This document shows, piece by piece, positions 25,023-32,332 of a stretch of 64,000 nucleotides of DNA. The notes beneath the pieces were generated by a model, which saw nothing but the letters and a program-made list of their open reading frames with translations, was not told the DNA's origin and did no database searches. The stretch is taken from NCBI GenBank assembly GCA_900545535.1, contig UQZN01000004.1, forward strand, positions 62,001 through 126,000, in the 5' to 3' direction. Position 1 is the first letter of the stretch. The number at the start of each line of letters is the position of its first letter. Source of the stretch: an uncultured Phascolarctobacterium sp. (GTDB lineage: Bacteria > Bacillota > Negativicutes > Acidaminococcales > Acidaminococcaceae). A program made the position numbers and the translations under genes.

Positions 25023-25924
25023 TGTTTGCCGCCGCAGCTTTCTCCCAGCGGACAGGAGCTGCAGCCGCTTTTTTTATTTGTAGCGACTGTACCCTGCTCA
25101 TGCTCGGCAGTAATGGGTTCTAACTGGTGCAGGCAATGCTGCGGACATTTTTGGACGCACAGTCCGCATTCGATACATTTGCTGTGGTCGATAACGGGCA
25201 GGCTGCCGTTGGCGTCTTCACGCATAGTGATGGCCTGCACCGGGCAGACCTTGGCGCACATACCGCAGCTGATACAGGAAACGCTGCAGTCGACCATGGC
25301 GGCCTTGCCTTTGTCACGGTTATTGCATTTTAAATGGATCCTGGTACTGGCACTGGTGATATACAGCACCATCTGCGGACACTGGCGTACACAGATGCCG
25401 CAGCCGCTGCATTTGCCGTAGTCGATAACGGGCAGGCCGCTTTCGCTCATGGAAATGGCGTGGAAGGGACACATTTTGACGCAGGAGCCAAACCCCAGGC
25501 AGCCAAAGTTGCATTTGCCGGGGCCGCCGTAGTATTTGGCGACCAGATGGCAGTCTTTGATGCCGGTGTAATTGTACAGCTTGGGCGCGTTTTCCTTACA
25601 GCCGTTGCAGGCGACGCGGGCTACCTTGCGCAGGTCGGGCGATAAGGGGATATCGCCGGTAAAGCCCATGATGCGCGCGATCTTCTTTTTGGAGTCGGGC
25701 GAGCAGGCCAGACAGGGCGAAACACCGTCGCGTCCGCTGACGATGGCTTCAGCCAGCCCGCCGCAGCCGGGATAACCGCAGGAACCGCAGTTGGCGCCGG
25801 GCAGCAGATTGGTGATCTCCTCGATCCGGGGATCGGTATGCACGGCCAGCTTGCGGCCTGCCACAGCGAGAATAGCGCCGAACATGCCGCCGAGGCCTGC
25901 TACTAAAGCAACAGATTTCCACAT
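25019..25924 (-). CDS. rnfB: Rnf complex subunit RnfB (ferredoxin-like)
   Basis: 301 aa. An N-terminal membrane segment (ALVAGLGGMFGAILAVAG) is followed by the Fe-S domain with NCGSCGYPGCGG...C (about residues 44-75) typical of RnfB. Several 4Fe-4S clusters come next: CVKMCP, CSGCGICVRQCP, CISCGMCAKVCP and CIECGLCVQKCP. The C-terminal tail is Cys-rich (CSSCPLGESCGG), which is an extra feature compared with short RnfB proteins. RnfB takes electrons from reduced ferredoxin and passes them into the complex. It lies between rnfA and apbE in a compact operon. Confidence 0.95.
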   Translation of the reverse strand: MWKSVALVAGLGGMFGAILAVAGRKLAVHTDPRIEEITNLLPGANCGSCGYPGCGGLAEAIVSGRDGVSPCLACSPDSKKKIARIMGFTGDIPLSPDLRKVARVACNGCKENAPKLYNYTGIKDCHLVAKYYGGPGKCNFGCLGFGSCVKMCPFHAISMSESGLPVIDYGKCSGCGICVRQCPQMVLYITSASTRIHLKCNNRDKGKAAMVDCSVSCISCGMCAKVCPVQAITMREDANGSLPVIDHSKCIECGLCVQKCPQHCLHQLEPITAEHEQGTVATNKKSGCSSCPLGESCGGKQ

Positions 25925-25936
25925 GGCGTTCTCCTT

Positions 25937-26512
25937 TTAGTGTATGCCGGCAAAGCCCATGATAGCGATCGACATACAGCCGGCCGTGATCAGGGCGATG
26001 GGCAGGTTTTTCATACATTCCGGCGCGTCGCTGTCTTCCAGCCGTTCGCGGATGCAGGAAAACAGTACCAGGGCCAGCGTATAGCCGGCGGCGGTGCTGA
26101 CGGCGTTGAGCAGGCTCTGCCAGAGCGTATAGTTTTTCTGGATATTGATCAGGGCGATGCCTAAAATAGCGCAGTTGGTAGTGATGAGCGGCAGAAAAAC
26201 GCCCATGCTTTTATGCAGCGCGGGCAGCATTTTTTTGATGAACATTTCCACCAGCTGTACCAGCGAAGCGATCGCCAGGATAAAAACGATGGTCTTTAAA
26301 TAGGTCAGCCCGTAAGGGGCCAGGAACAGATAATAGACCAGCCAGGAGATCAGCGAAGCCAGTACCATGACGAAGGCTACGGCGGCGCTCATACCCAGCG
26401 CGTTGCGCAGGCTTTTGGAAACGCCCAGAAAGGAGCAGATGCCCAGGAACTGCGATAAAACGATATTGGAAATAAAGACTGCCGAAAAGATAATGGCGAA
26501 ATTACTGTCCAT
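25937..26512 (-). CDS. rnfA: Rnf complex membrane subunit RnfA
   Basis: 191 aa, six membrane segments. The start FAIIFSAVFISNIVLSQFLG with ICSFLGVSK and the later PLITTNCAILGIALIN are hallmarks of RnfA/NqrE. The protein forms part of the membrane core that carries the intramembrane cluster; the expected cysteines are present (GICSFLG about residue 26 and TTNCAILG about residue 113). The start overlaps rnfE by 11 bases. Confidence 0.95.
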   Translation of the reverse strand: MDSNFAIIFSAVFISNIVLSQFLGICSFLGVSKSLRNALGMSAAVAFVMVLASLISWLVYYLFLAPYGLTYLKTIVFILAIASLVQLVEMFIKKMLPALHKSMGVFLPLITTNCAILGIALINIQKNYTLWQSLLNAVSTAAGYTLALVLFSCIRERLEDSDAPECMKNLPIALITAGCMSIAIMGFAGIH

Positions 26513-27104
26513 GGTTTACCTCCCGTCTGGCTTTGAGATAGTTGAGCCCGCCGAACAGCAGTCCCATAGTGAGAAAAGCGCCCGCCGGCAGGATCAGCAG
26601 CAGTACGGGCTGCGTACCTGGCAGGGCGACGGACTGCCCGAGCAGGGTGCCGGCACCGAAAAATTCGCGGCAGGCGCCGATAGCGCTGAGGGCCAGCGTA
26701 AAGCCCAGACCCATACCGACAGCGTCCTGCAGGGAAAGCCACAAGCCGTTTTTAGAAGCGAAGGCTTCGGCACGGCCGAGGATGATGCAGTTGACGACGA
26801 TCAGCGGGATAAAAATGCCCAGGGATTCGTAGAGCGCCGGTACATAAGCGTTCATCAGCATTTCTGTCACGGTGACCAGCGAGGCGATGACGACGATATA
26901 GGCCGGGATCCGGATATTTGCGGGAATAAATTTTTTCAGGGCTGAGATGATCAGGTTGGACCCGATCAGGACAACGGTAAAGGCCGCGCCCATACCCAGA
27001 GCGTTGGTGAGGGAAGAAGTGGTCGCCAGCGCCGGGCAGACACCTAAAAGCTGAACGAACAGCGGATTTTCCCTGATGATACCTTTGGTAAATTCTGGCA
27101 GCAT
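26502..27104 (-). CDS. rnfE: Rnf complex membrane subunit RnfE
   Basis: 200 aa, six membrane segments, paralogous to RnfA. LGVCPALATTSSLTNALGMG near the N-terminus and PLIVVNCIILGRAEAFASKN in the middle are typical for RnfE/NqrD, including the paired cysteines (about residues 24 and 108) for the intramembrane iron centre. It is placed between rnfG and rnfA with 2-11 base spacing or overlap. Confidence 0.95.
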   Translation of the reverse strand: MLPEFTKGIIRENPLFVQLLGVCPALATTSSLTNALGMGAAFTVVLIGSNLIISALKKFIPANIRIPAYIVVIASLVTVTEMLMNAYVPALYESLGIFIPLIVVNCIILGRAEAFASKNGLWLSLQDAVGMGLGFTLALSAIGACREFFGAGTLLGQSVALPGTQPVLLLILPAGAFLTMGLLFGGLNYLKARREVNHGQ

Positions 27105-27106
27105 GG

Positions 27107-27691
27107 CTATACTCCTTTCCCGGCAGCTGCTAGGCTGACGCCGAAATGTTCATGGTAATGGCTGCGTGCGGCATTGATGCCTTTGACCACGGCCTTAGAG
27201 GTGATGGTGGAGGCGGTAATGGCCTGGATCTCCTGTGGTTTGGCGGCGTTTTTGCTGACGATCAGCTCCTGGCTGAGGTCTTTGCCAAGAAACTGGTCGA
27301 TAAAAGCCGGTTCTGTACATTTGGCTCCCAGGCCGGGAGTTTCATGCTGCTGCAGGATCTTGACGCCGCTGATACGGGCGCTGGGATGTTCGATCCCCAG
27401 CATGATCACGACTTTGCCGCTGTAGCCGTCGGGGTCGACGGTATAGATGTAACCGTTAGTCTGTCCGGCAGACTCAGAGCGTTTGACGGCAACGATACGT
27501 TTGCCTGATGCCTGTTCGTCCGTGAGCTGGCCGGCAGAGGGCAGTACCTGTTTGTAACCCGCACGGACGGCGTCCGCTCTGCGGGCCTCGATCAAAGGCG
27601 CTGTCTGGTCGTGGGCGGTACCGACGCAGGCGGCGGCAATACCACAGACCACGAGCAGGATCGCGGCCAGACGCAGAATATCTTTACTCAT
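27107..27691 (-). CDS. rnfG: Rnf complex flavoprotein subunit RnfG
   Basis: 194 aa from ATG 27691, which has a GGAGGAGG ribosome site; a TTG-started extension to 27709 would include that site and is rejected. One N-terminal membrane segment (LRLAAILLVVCGIAAACVG) anchors an FMN-binding domain. GYSGKVVIMLGIE and HETPGLGAKCTEPAFIDQF are family blocks. The flavinylation region reads QAITASTITSKAVVKG, with the threonine that ApbE modifies; the more usual SGAT is TAST here. The start overlaps rnfD by 8 bases. Confidence 0.93.
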   Translation of the reverse strand: MSKDILRLAAILLVVCGIAAACVGTAHDQTAPLIEARRADAVRAGYKQVLPSAGQLTDEQASGKRIVAVKRSESAGQTNGYIYTVDPDGYSGKVVIMLGIEHPSARISGVKILQQHETPGLGAKCTEPAFIDQFLGKDLSQELIVSKNAAKPQEIQAITASTITSKAVVKGINAARSHYHEHFGVSLAAAGKGV

Positions 27692-28718
27692 GGCGCGCAC
27701 CTCCTCCAAAGGGGACGTTAGTTACATAACGGTCGATCAAAGGGGTGACCATGTTCATGATCAGGATTGAATAGCAGACGCCTTCCACATAACCGCCGCG
27801 CAGGCGGATCAATGCTGTGAGTACGCCGAGGCCGAGCGCGTAGATCAGCCGGCCTTTTTTAGTGATCGGGCTGGTGACCCAGTCGGTCGCCATGAAAAAG
27901 GCACCGATGATGAGGCCGCCGGCCAGCAGGTGATAAAGGGCAAACCAGGCCGGATATTCGCGCAGCCAGCCATAAACGGCAGTAATAGCGACAACAGTGC
28001 CGATATAGCCTGCCGGGATGCGCCAGTCGATGTGGCCGCGCCAGATCAGGTAGACGCCGCCTAAAAGCAGCGCCGGGACGCAGGTCTCGCCTAAGGAACC
28101 GCCCACATTGCCCCAAAACAGCGCGCTCAGTGAGGGCAGGTCGATGTTCAGACCGCGCTGCCAGGCATTTTCGGCCAGGCGCAGAGCGGCCAGCGGCGTA
28201 GCGCTGCTGACGGCGTCGGTATAAGGCGTGGCTGTAGTGACAGCTGCTGCTGCGGCTGTGCTCCAGGGCATGGTCCAGGTCGTCATTTGTGCCGGAAAGG
28301 AAGCCAGCAGGATGGCGCGCCCCAGGTGGGCCGGGTTGAAGATATTGCTGCCCAAACCGCCAAAGACCTGTTTGCCGATGACGATGGCGCAGAAGCTGCC
28401 GAAGGCGGCCAGACCAAGCGGCAATGCCGGCGGCAGGCAGAAGGCCAGGAGCAGGCCTGTCAAAAGGGCGCTGCCGTCACCAATGGTGAGCGGACGCCGC
28501 ATGATTTTCTGACAGAGCGCTTCGCAGATGACGGCAGCGAGGCAGCAGGTAAGGATCACACTGAGGGCCGGCCAGCTGAAAAAGTAAACTGCGGCGGCCA
28601 AAGCAGGCAGCAGCGACAGCAAAACGTCGCGCATGGCGGCGCTGATGGTGCTGCCGCTGTGGATATACGGCGACGATGAGATGATAACTAAAGGCGTGGG
28701 AGCTTTGACCGGTTCCAT
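27684..28718 (-). CDS. rnfD: Rnf complex membrane flavoprotein subunit RnfD
   Basis: 344 aa with about nine membrane segments. The N-terminal SSSPYIHSG is the family's usual opening motif. The FMN attachment motif is seen as DAVSSATPLAALR (about residues 165-177), a normal S-x-A-T. RnfD with RnfG carries covalent FMN and is part of the route from ferredoxin to NAD coupled to sodium or proton export. ATG 28718 has GGAAGG upstream. Confidence 0.95.
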   Translation of the reverse strand: MEPVKAPTPLVIISSSPYIHSGSTISAAMRDVLLSLLPALAAAVYFFSWPALSVILTCCLAAVICEALCQKIMRRPLTIGDGSALLTGLLLAFCLPPALPLGLAAFGSFCAIVIGKQVFGGLGSNIFNPAHLGRAILLASFPAQMTTWTMPWSTAAAAAVTTATPYTDAVSSATPLAALRLAENAWQRGLNIDLPSLSALFWGNVGGSLGETCVPALLLGGVYLIWRGHIDWRIPAGYIGTVVAITAVYGWLREYPAWFALYHLLAGGLIIGAFFMATDWVTSPITKKGRLIYALGLGVLTALIRLRGGYVEGVCYSILIMNMVTPLIDRYVTNVPFGGGARHE

Positions 28719-28756
28719 AAGAGCCTTCCTTTCTATTCTATGAGTACGTAAGATAC

Positions 28757-30118
28757 TTATTTTTTATAGTAGGGATTATGACCGCCGAAGCCGTCAGTCA
28801 TGATGAACTGTTTGCCCATGCGGATATACTGTACCAGAGGGATATGGGCCGGGCAGTTATAGGCGCAGGAGCCGCATTCGATGCAGGCGCCGACGTGACC
28901 GGCCAAAGCTGCCGGCCAGTCGCGGCGTTTGACGGCCTTGAAAAGCTGGGTCGGCTCCAGAAACATGGGACAGGTATCGACGCATTTGCCACAGCGGACG
29001 CAGGGATTTTCCGGCGGCAGCTGGGCCAGCTTGGACTGGTGGTCGAAAATCAGCAGCCCGCCGGTGCCTTTCAGCACCGGAAAGTCGAGAGAATGCAGTG
29101 AAAAGCCCATCATCGGTCCGCCGGAAATGATGCGGGCCGGGTCGTTTTTTAAGCCCAGGGCGCCCTGTTCGACAAGGTGGCTGTAAAGTGTGCCGATGCG
29201 GACACGGTAATTACCAGGTTTACGGACGGTGTTGCCGCTGACCGTGACGATGCGTTCATAACAGGGCAGGTCGTCCTTGACGGCCAGCGCCGCCTGCATG
29301 GCGGTAGCGACGTTATCGACGATCACGCCCACAGCCGAGGGCAGGGCCCTTTCGGGCACGACGCGGCCGGTAACGGCGTAGATCAGATGCCGCTCACTGC
29401 CCTGCGGATATTTTTCAGGACAGACGACGACGCTGATGTTAGGTTCGTCCGCAGTAAGCTGCTCCAACAGCTCGACAGCACGGGGCTTATTAGCTTCGAT
29501 GGCGATGATGCCTTTATTGGCTAAAGAGGCTTTCAGAAAATATTTCAGGCCGCGGATGACTTCGGCGGCGTTTTCGATCAGGACCCGGTAGTCGGCAGTG
29601 ATGAAGGGCTCACATTCAATACCGTTGAGGATGACTGTATCAATGATGCGGCCGCTGTTTTGCGGTGCGTATTTGACGTGGGTCGGAAAGGTGGCGCCGC
29701 CCATGCCGACGATGCCCTTGTCTGCCAGAAGCTGCCGGATCTCATCAGGCGGCAGTACCAGCCCGCTTTCACGGGGGCTGATCGTGGGATCGAGAGTGTC
29801 CTGACCGTCGTTTTTGATGACGATGCAGGTCGCTACGGTGCCGTTAGGCAGAAAGCGCCGTTCAGTGCCGGTGACGATGCCGCTGACGCTGGCGTGGATA
29901 TTGCTGCTGACAGCGCCCTGGGCTGCGGCGATCTTTTGCCCCAGACAGACCTTATCTCCCGGCTGTACTAACGGCTTGGCAGGGGCTCCGATATGCATCG
30001 AGAGCGGCAGCACGACTTTCTCGGGTGCGGGGATCGCCTCGATCGGCAGCTCCGCAGTTAAATTTTTAGCGGCATCGATATGGGTGCCGCCCATAAAAGT
30101 ATGCAGACGGGAAAACAT
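28757..30118 (-). CDS. rnfC: Rnf complex NADH/electron-transfer subunit RnfC
   Basis: 453 aa from ATG 30118 (MFSRLHTFMGGTHIDAAK), with GAGGTGA in front; the open frame continues to 30214 but without support. Blocks: VLPLSMHIGAPAKPLVQPGD (barrel), GIVGMGGATFPTHVKY (NADH/FMN-binding region, about residues 135-150), NGIECEPFITADYRVL, and two C-terminal 4Fe-4S motifs CVRCGKCVDTCP and CIECGSCAYNCP. It is the first gene of the operon rnfCDGEAB-apbE-NusGII-Gx; the rnfB-late gene order is that common in clostridia. The promoter is at 30171-30199. Confidence 0.95.
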   Translation of the reverse strand: MFSRLHTFMGGTHIDAAKNLTAELPIEAIPAPEKVVLPLSMHIGAPAKPLVQPGDKVCLGQKIAAAQGAVSSNIHASVSGIVTGTERRFLPNGTVATCIVIKNDGQDTLDPTISPRESGLVLPPDEIRQLLADKGIVGMGGATFPTHVKYAPQNSGRIIDTVILNGIECEPFITADYRVLIENAAEVIRGLKYFLKASLANKGIIAIEANKPRAVELLEQLTADEPNISVVVCPEKYPQGSERHLIYAVTGRVVPERALPSAVGVIVDNVATAMQAALAVKDDLPCYERIVTVSGNTVRKPGNYRVRIGTLYSHLVEQGALGLKNDPARIISGGPMMGFSLHSLDFPVLKGTGGLLIFDHQSKLAQLPPENPCVRCGKCVDTCPMFLEPTQLFKAVKRRDWPAALAGHVGACIECGSCAYNCPAHIPLVQYIRMGKQFIMTDGFGGHNPYYKK

Positions 30119-30170
30119 GTTGTCACCTCGCTTAAAGCAAATAGTGTATACTAATAAAGATTTAACATAT

Positions 30171-30199
30171 ATTATAAGGCGTAACCACAGAAATAGCAA
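30171..30199 (-). promoter_or_regulatory. Promoter of the rnf operon
   Basis: On the minus strand TTGCTA (30194-30199), 17 bp, TATAAT (30171-30176). The rnfC start is about 50 bases downstream. The same TTGCTA-17-TATAAT form is seen at the btu-type operon (62507-62535). Confidence 0.7.
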
Positions 30200-30217
30200 T
30201 CGTTTCAGCAACATTTT

Positions 30218-30233
30218 CCGGTAATGTTACCGG
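30218..30233. promoter_or_regulatory. Palindrome upstream of the rnf promoter
   Basis: CCGGTAA-TG-TTACCGG, a 7-bp perfect inverted repeat, ending 18 bases upstream of the rnf -35 box, where an activator would bind. No known regulator site (Rex, FNR) matches. Confidence 0.45.
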
Positions 30234-30673
30234 CCGTCAGAAAAACAGTAAAGAATGTAATAAAACGAAAAACTTCAGAACGTGAAGAAGATTATTTGGG
30301 ATACTATTATGTAGAAAGTTGATAATAGAGCGGTGAAGAAGTCTGCTGCGGCTGTAACTGTTGCGTAAAGAAAAACGATTGTCTGCAAAATATATAAAGT
30401 GTAGTGGAAAAGAGCATTTTTGCTGTTGATTGGTTGGAAAGTTGCTATAAATTTAACAAAAAAAGCAGATTTATTTTACACTTTAGCCATAGTTTTCCAA
30501 AAAATTCACGAAAAAATACTGCGAAATACTGTAAAATAAGTTATAATAGGTATCGTAAAGTGTATTATAAGTTGCTTATTGAACACTTAAAATCGCTTTA
30601 CTGTAATCCTGGCAGCTATCAAGTTGAGTATTTTTGATACTGCCGGTACAATTTAGGATACCGGGAGGTATAC
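30234..30673. other. Intergenic region, no gene seen
   Basis: 440 AT-rich bases between the divergent rnf operon and the radical SAM gene. One 77-codon open frame (30404-30637) has no ribosome site and a composition unlike a protein, so it is not counted. Candidate -10 sequences such as TATAAT at about 30541-30547 exist, without a convincing -35 partner. Confidence 0.4.
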
Positions 30674-31573
30674 ATGTTTTTTGACTCTTATGACACTCCT
30701 GTCTTTCGTCCGCCCAGTGAAGCCCGCAGTTTTATCCTGCGCGTGACCCGCGGCTGCGCCCATAACAAATGCACCTACTGCAATATGTACCGGGGCGTGC
30801 CGTTTCAGGTGCTGACTGAGGAAGAGATCGACAGACAGATCGAGGCGGCTGCCGCACACGGCAGAAATTCGGTCCGCAGAGTGTTTTTAGCCGACGGTGA
30901 CGCTTTGGTACTGTCGACGCCGCGTCTGTTAAAAATCTTAGACGCGTTATACAAAACTTTTCCGAAGCTGCAAAGGGTAGCGGCTTATTCCGCGCCAAAG
31001 GATATCCTGCGTAAATCGCATGAGGAATTAGTCGAACTGCGTGAAGCAGGCCTGAAACTGCTGTATTACGGTATGGAAACAGGTGACGACGCGACTTTGC
31101 AGGCGGTAAACAAGGGCGTCAGCGGCGCCGAAGCTGTTGAAGCAGGGCAGAAGGTCGTAGCGGCAGGCATGAAGCTGTCGATGATGATCATTCTGGGGCT
31201 GGCAGGCAAACCCGGCAGCAAGCGGCATGCGGCGGAGACTGCCAAAGCGATCAATGCCATCAAGCCGACGATGCTGAGCGCTTTGTGCCTGATGCTGTAC
31301 CGCGGCAGCGAGCTGCTGGACCAGTTTGAACGCGGCGAATTTGAGCCGCTGTCCCCACAGGGACTGATGGAAGAGTTGTACAGTATTTTAGCTGCTGTTG
31401 AGCTGCCGGAGGATCATCCGTGTATTTTCCGCAGCAACCATGTTTCCAATTATGTTCAGCTGGCAGGCACCCTGCCGAAGGACAAGAAGCGGCTGCTGGG
31501 CGAGATCGCCTGGAGTGCCGGTGAATTAGCTAAAGTCAAGGAATGGGACGTTTATAACAATACAAGCTATTGA
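30674..31573 (+). CDS. Radical SAM protein
   Basis: 299 aa with GGGAGGT before ATG 30674. The cluster cysteines are at residues 28, 33 and 36 (RGCAHNKCTYC), i.e. C-x4-C-x2-C rather than the common C-x3-C-x2-C; this spacing is seen in a distinct HemN-like group of radical SAM proteins. LKLLYYGMETGDDATLQAVN (about residues 132-151) and KLSMMIILGLAG fit the SAM-binding barrel. The C-terminal part has no extra cysteine cluster. The reaction is unknown. It precedes a secreted NlpC/P60 protein on the same strand, with 20 bases between the stop and the next start. Confidence 0.82.
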   Translation: MFFDSYDTPVFRPPSEARSFILRVTRGCAHNKCTYCNMYRGVPFQVLTEEEIDRQIEAAAAHGRNSVRRVFLADGDALVLSTPRLLKILDALYKTFPKLQRVAAYSAPKDILRKSHEELVELREAGLKLLYYGMETGDDATLQAVNKGVSGAEAVEAGQKVVAAGMKLSMMIILGLAGKPGSKRHAAETAKAINAIKPTMLSALCLMLYRGSELLDQFERGEFEPLSPQGLMEELYSILAAVELPEDHPCIFRSNHVSNYVQLAGTLPKDKKRLLGEIAWSAGELAKVKEWDVYNNTSY

Positions 31574-31593
31574 GTGTGCAAGGAAGGGGATCG

Positions 31594-32280
31594 ATGGTAA
31601 TGAGGAAAATGACCGCATTGCTGACCTTTGTGCTGATAATCTGTCTGCTGCCAGCGGCAGCTTTGGCCAAAACCTTTAAAGAGGGCGACAAGGACTGGAA
31701 GATCATGGTCACCCAGCAGAAGCTGAAAACGCTGGGGTACGCGCCCGACCGTACCGATGGCAAGTTCACTAAAGCGACTGCCGCAAGCCTGAAGGATTTT
31801 CAGAAAAAGTATAAGCTGAAGGCTAACGGCCGTCTGGATGACAAGACCTATAAAAAGGTGACCTGGGAAGCCTTTAAAAAAGAAGGCATTACCAATGTCA
31901 AGGGCAAAGACGTCGTGAAAACGGCTTCTAAATATAAAGGTACTCCTTATAAATTCGGCGGCACAACGCCGAAAGGCTTTGACTGCTCGGCCTATGTACA
32001 GTATGTTTTCGGCAAGCACAAGGCACAGTTGCCGCGTACTGCCGATGTGCAGGTCTTAAAGGGTGTTTTTGTGCTGAAAAACCAGCTCAAGGAAGGAGAT
32101 CTGGTCTTTTTCTCGACCTATGAGCCGGGAGCGTCCCATGTAGGCATTTATGCCGGCAAGGGCATGTTCTGGAATGCGTCGACCTCGCGCGGCGTAGTGC
32201 TCGACTCGCTGGACAATACTTACTGGAAGTCCCGTTATTACGGGGCGCGCCGTATTCTTGTCGATAACGGCGAAGTGTAA
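31594..32280 (+). CDS. Secreted peptidoglycan hydrolase, PG-binding + NlpC/P60 domains
   Basis: 228 aa from ATG 31594 with AGGAAGGGG in front; a TTG-started version from 31570 is less likely. Signal peptide (MTALLTFVLIICLLPAAALA). A peptidoglycan-binding domain follows (about residues 30-90: QQKLKTLGYAPDRTDGKFTK), then an NlpC/P60 domain with the catalytic Cys in GFDCSAYVQY (about residue 136) and His in SHVGIYAG (about residue 189). Such enzymes cut the gamma-D-Glu-diamino acid bond of cell-wall peptides. No operon partner beyond the radical SAM gene. Confidence 0.88.
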   Translation: MVMRKMTALLTFVLIICLLPAAALAKTFKEGDKDWKIMVTQQKLKTLGYAPDRTDGKFTKATAASLKDFQKKYKLKANGRLDDKTYKKVTWEAFKKEGITNVKGKDVVKTASKYKGTPYKFGGTTPKGFDCSAYVQYVFGKHKAQLPRTADVQVLKGVFVLKNQLKEGDLVFFSTYEPGASHVGIYAGKGMFWNASTSRGVVLDSLDNTYWKSRYYGARRILVDNGEV

Positions 32281-32332
32281 TGTTCTAATAGGTTCCTGAT
32301 GATATTTGATGAAATTGAGGAGGGGTCTTATA

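Noticed and set aside
28778..29524. Long open frames opposite rnfC, rnfD and ftsI
   Set aside because: They mirror the codon bias of the real genes on the other strand; the proteins show no family features.
30404..30637. 77-codon open frame between rnf and the radical SAM gene
   Set aside because: No ribosome site, AT-rich random-looking protein, no neighbour support.
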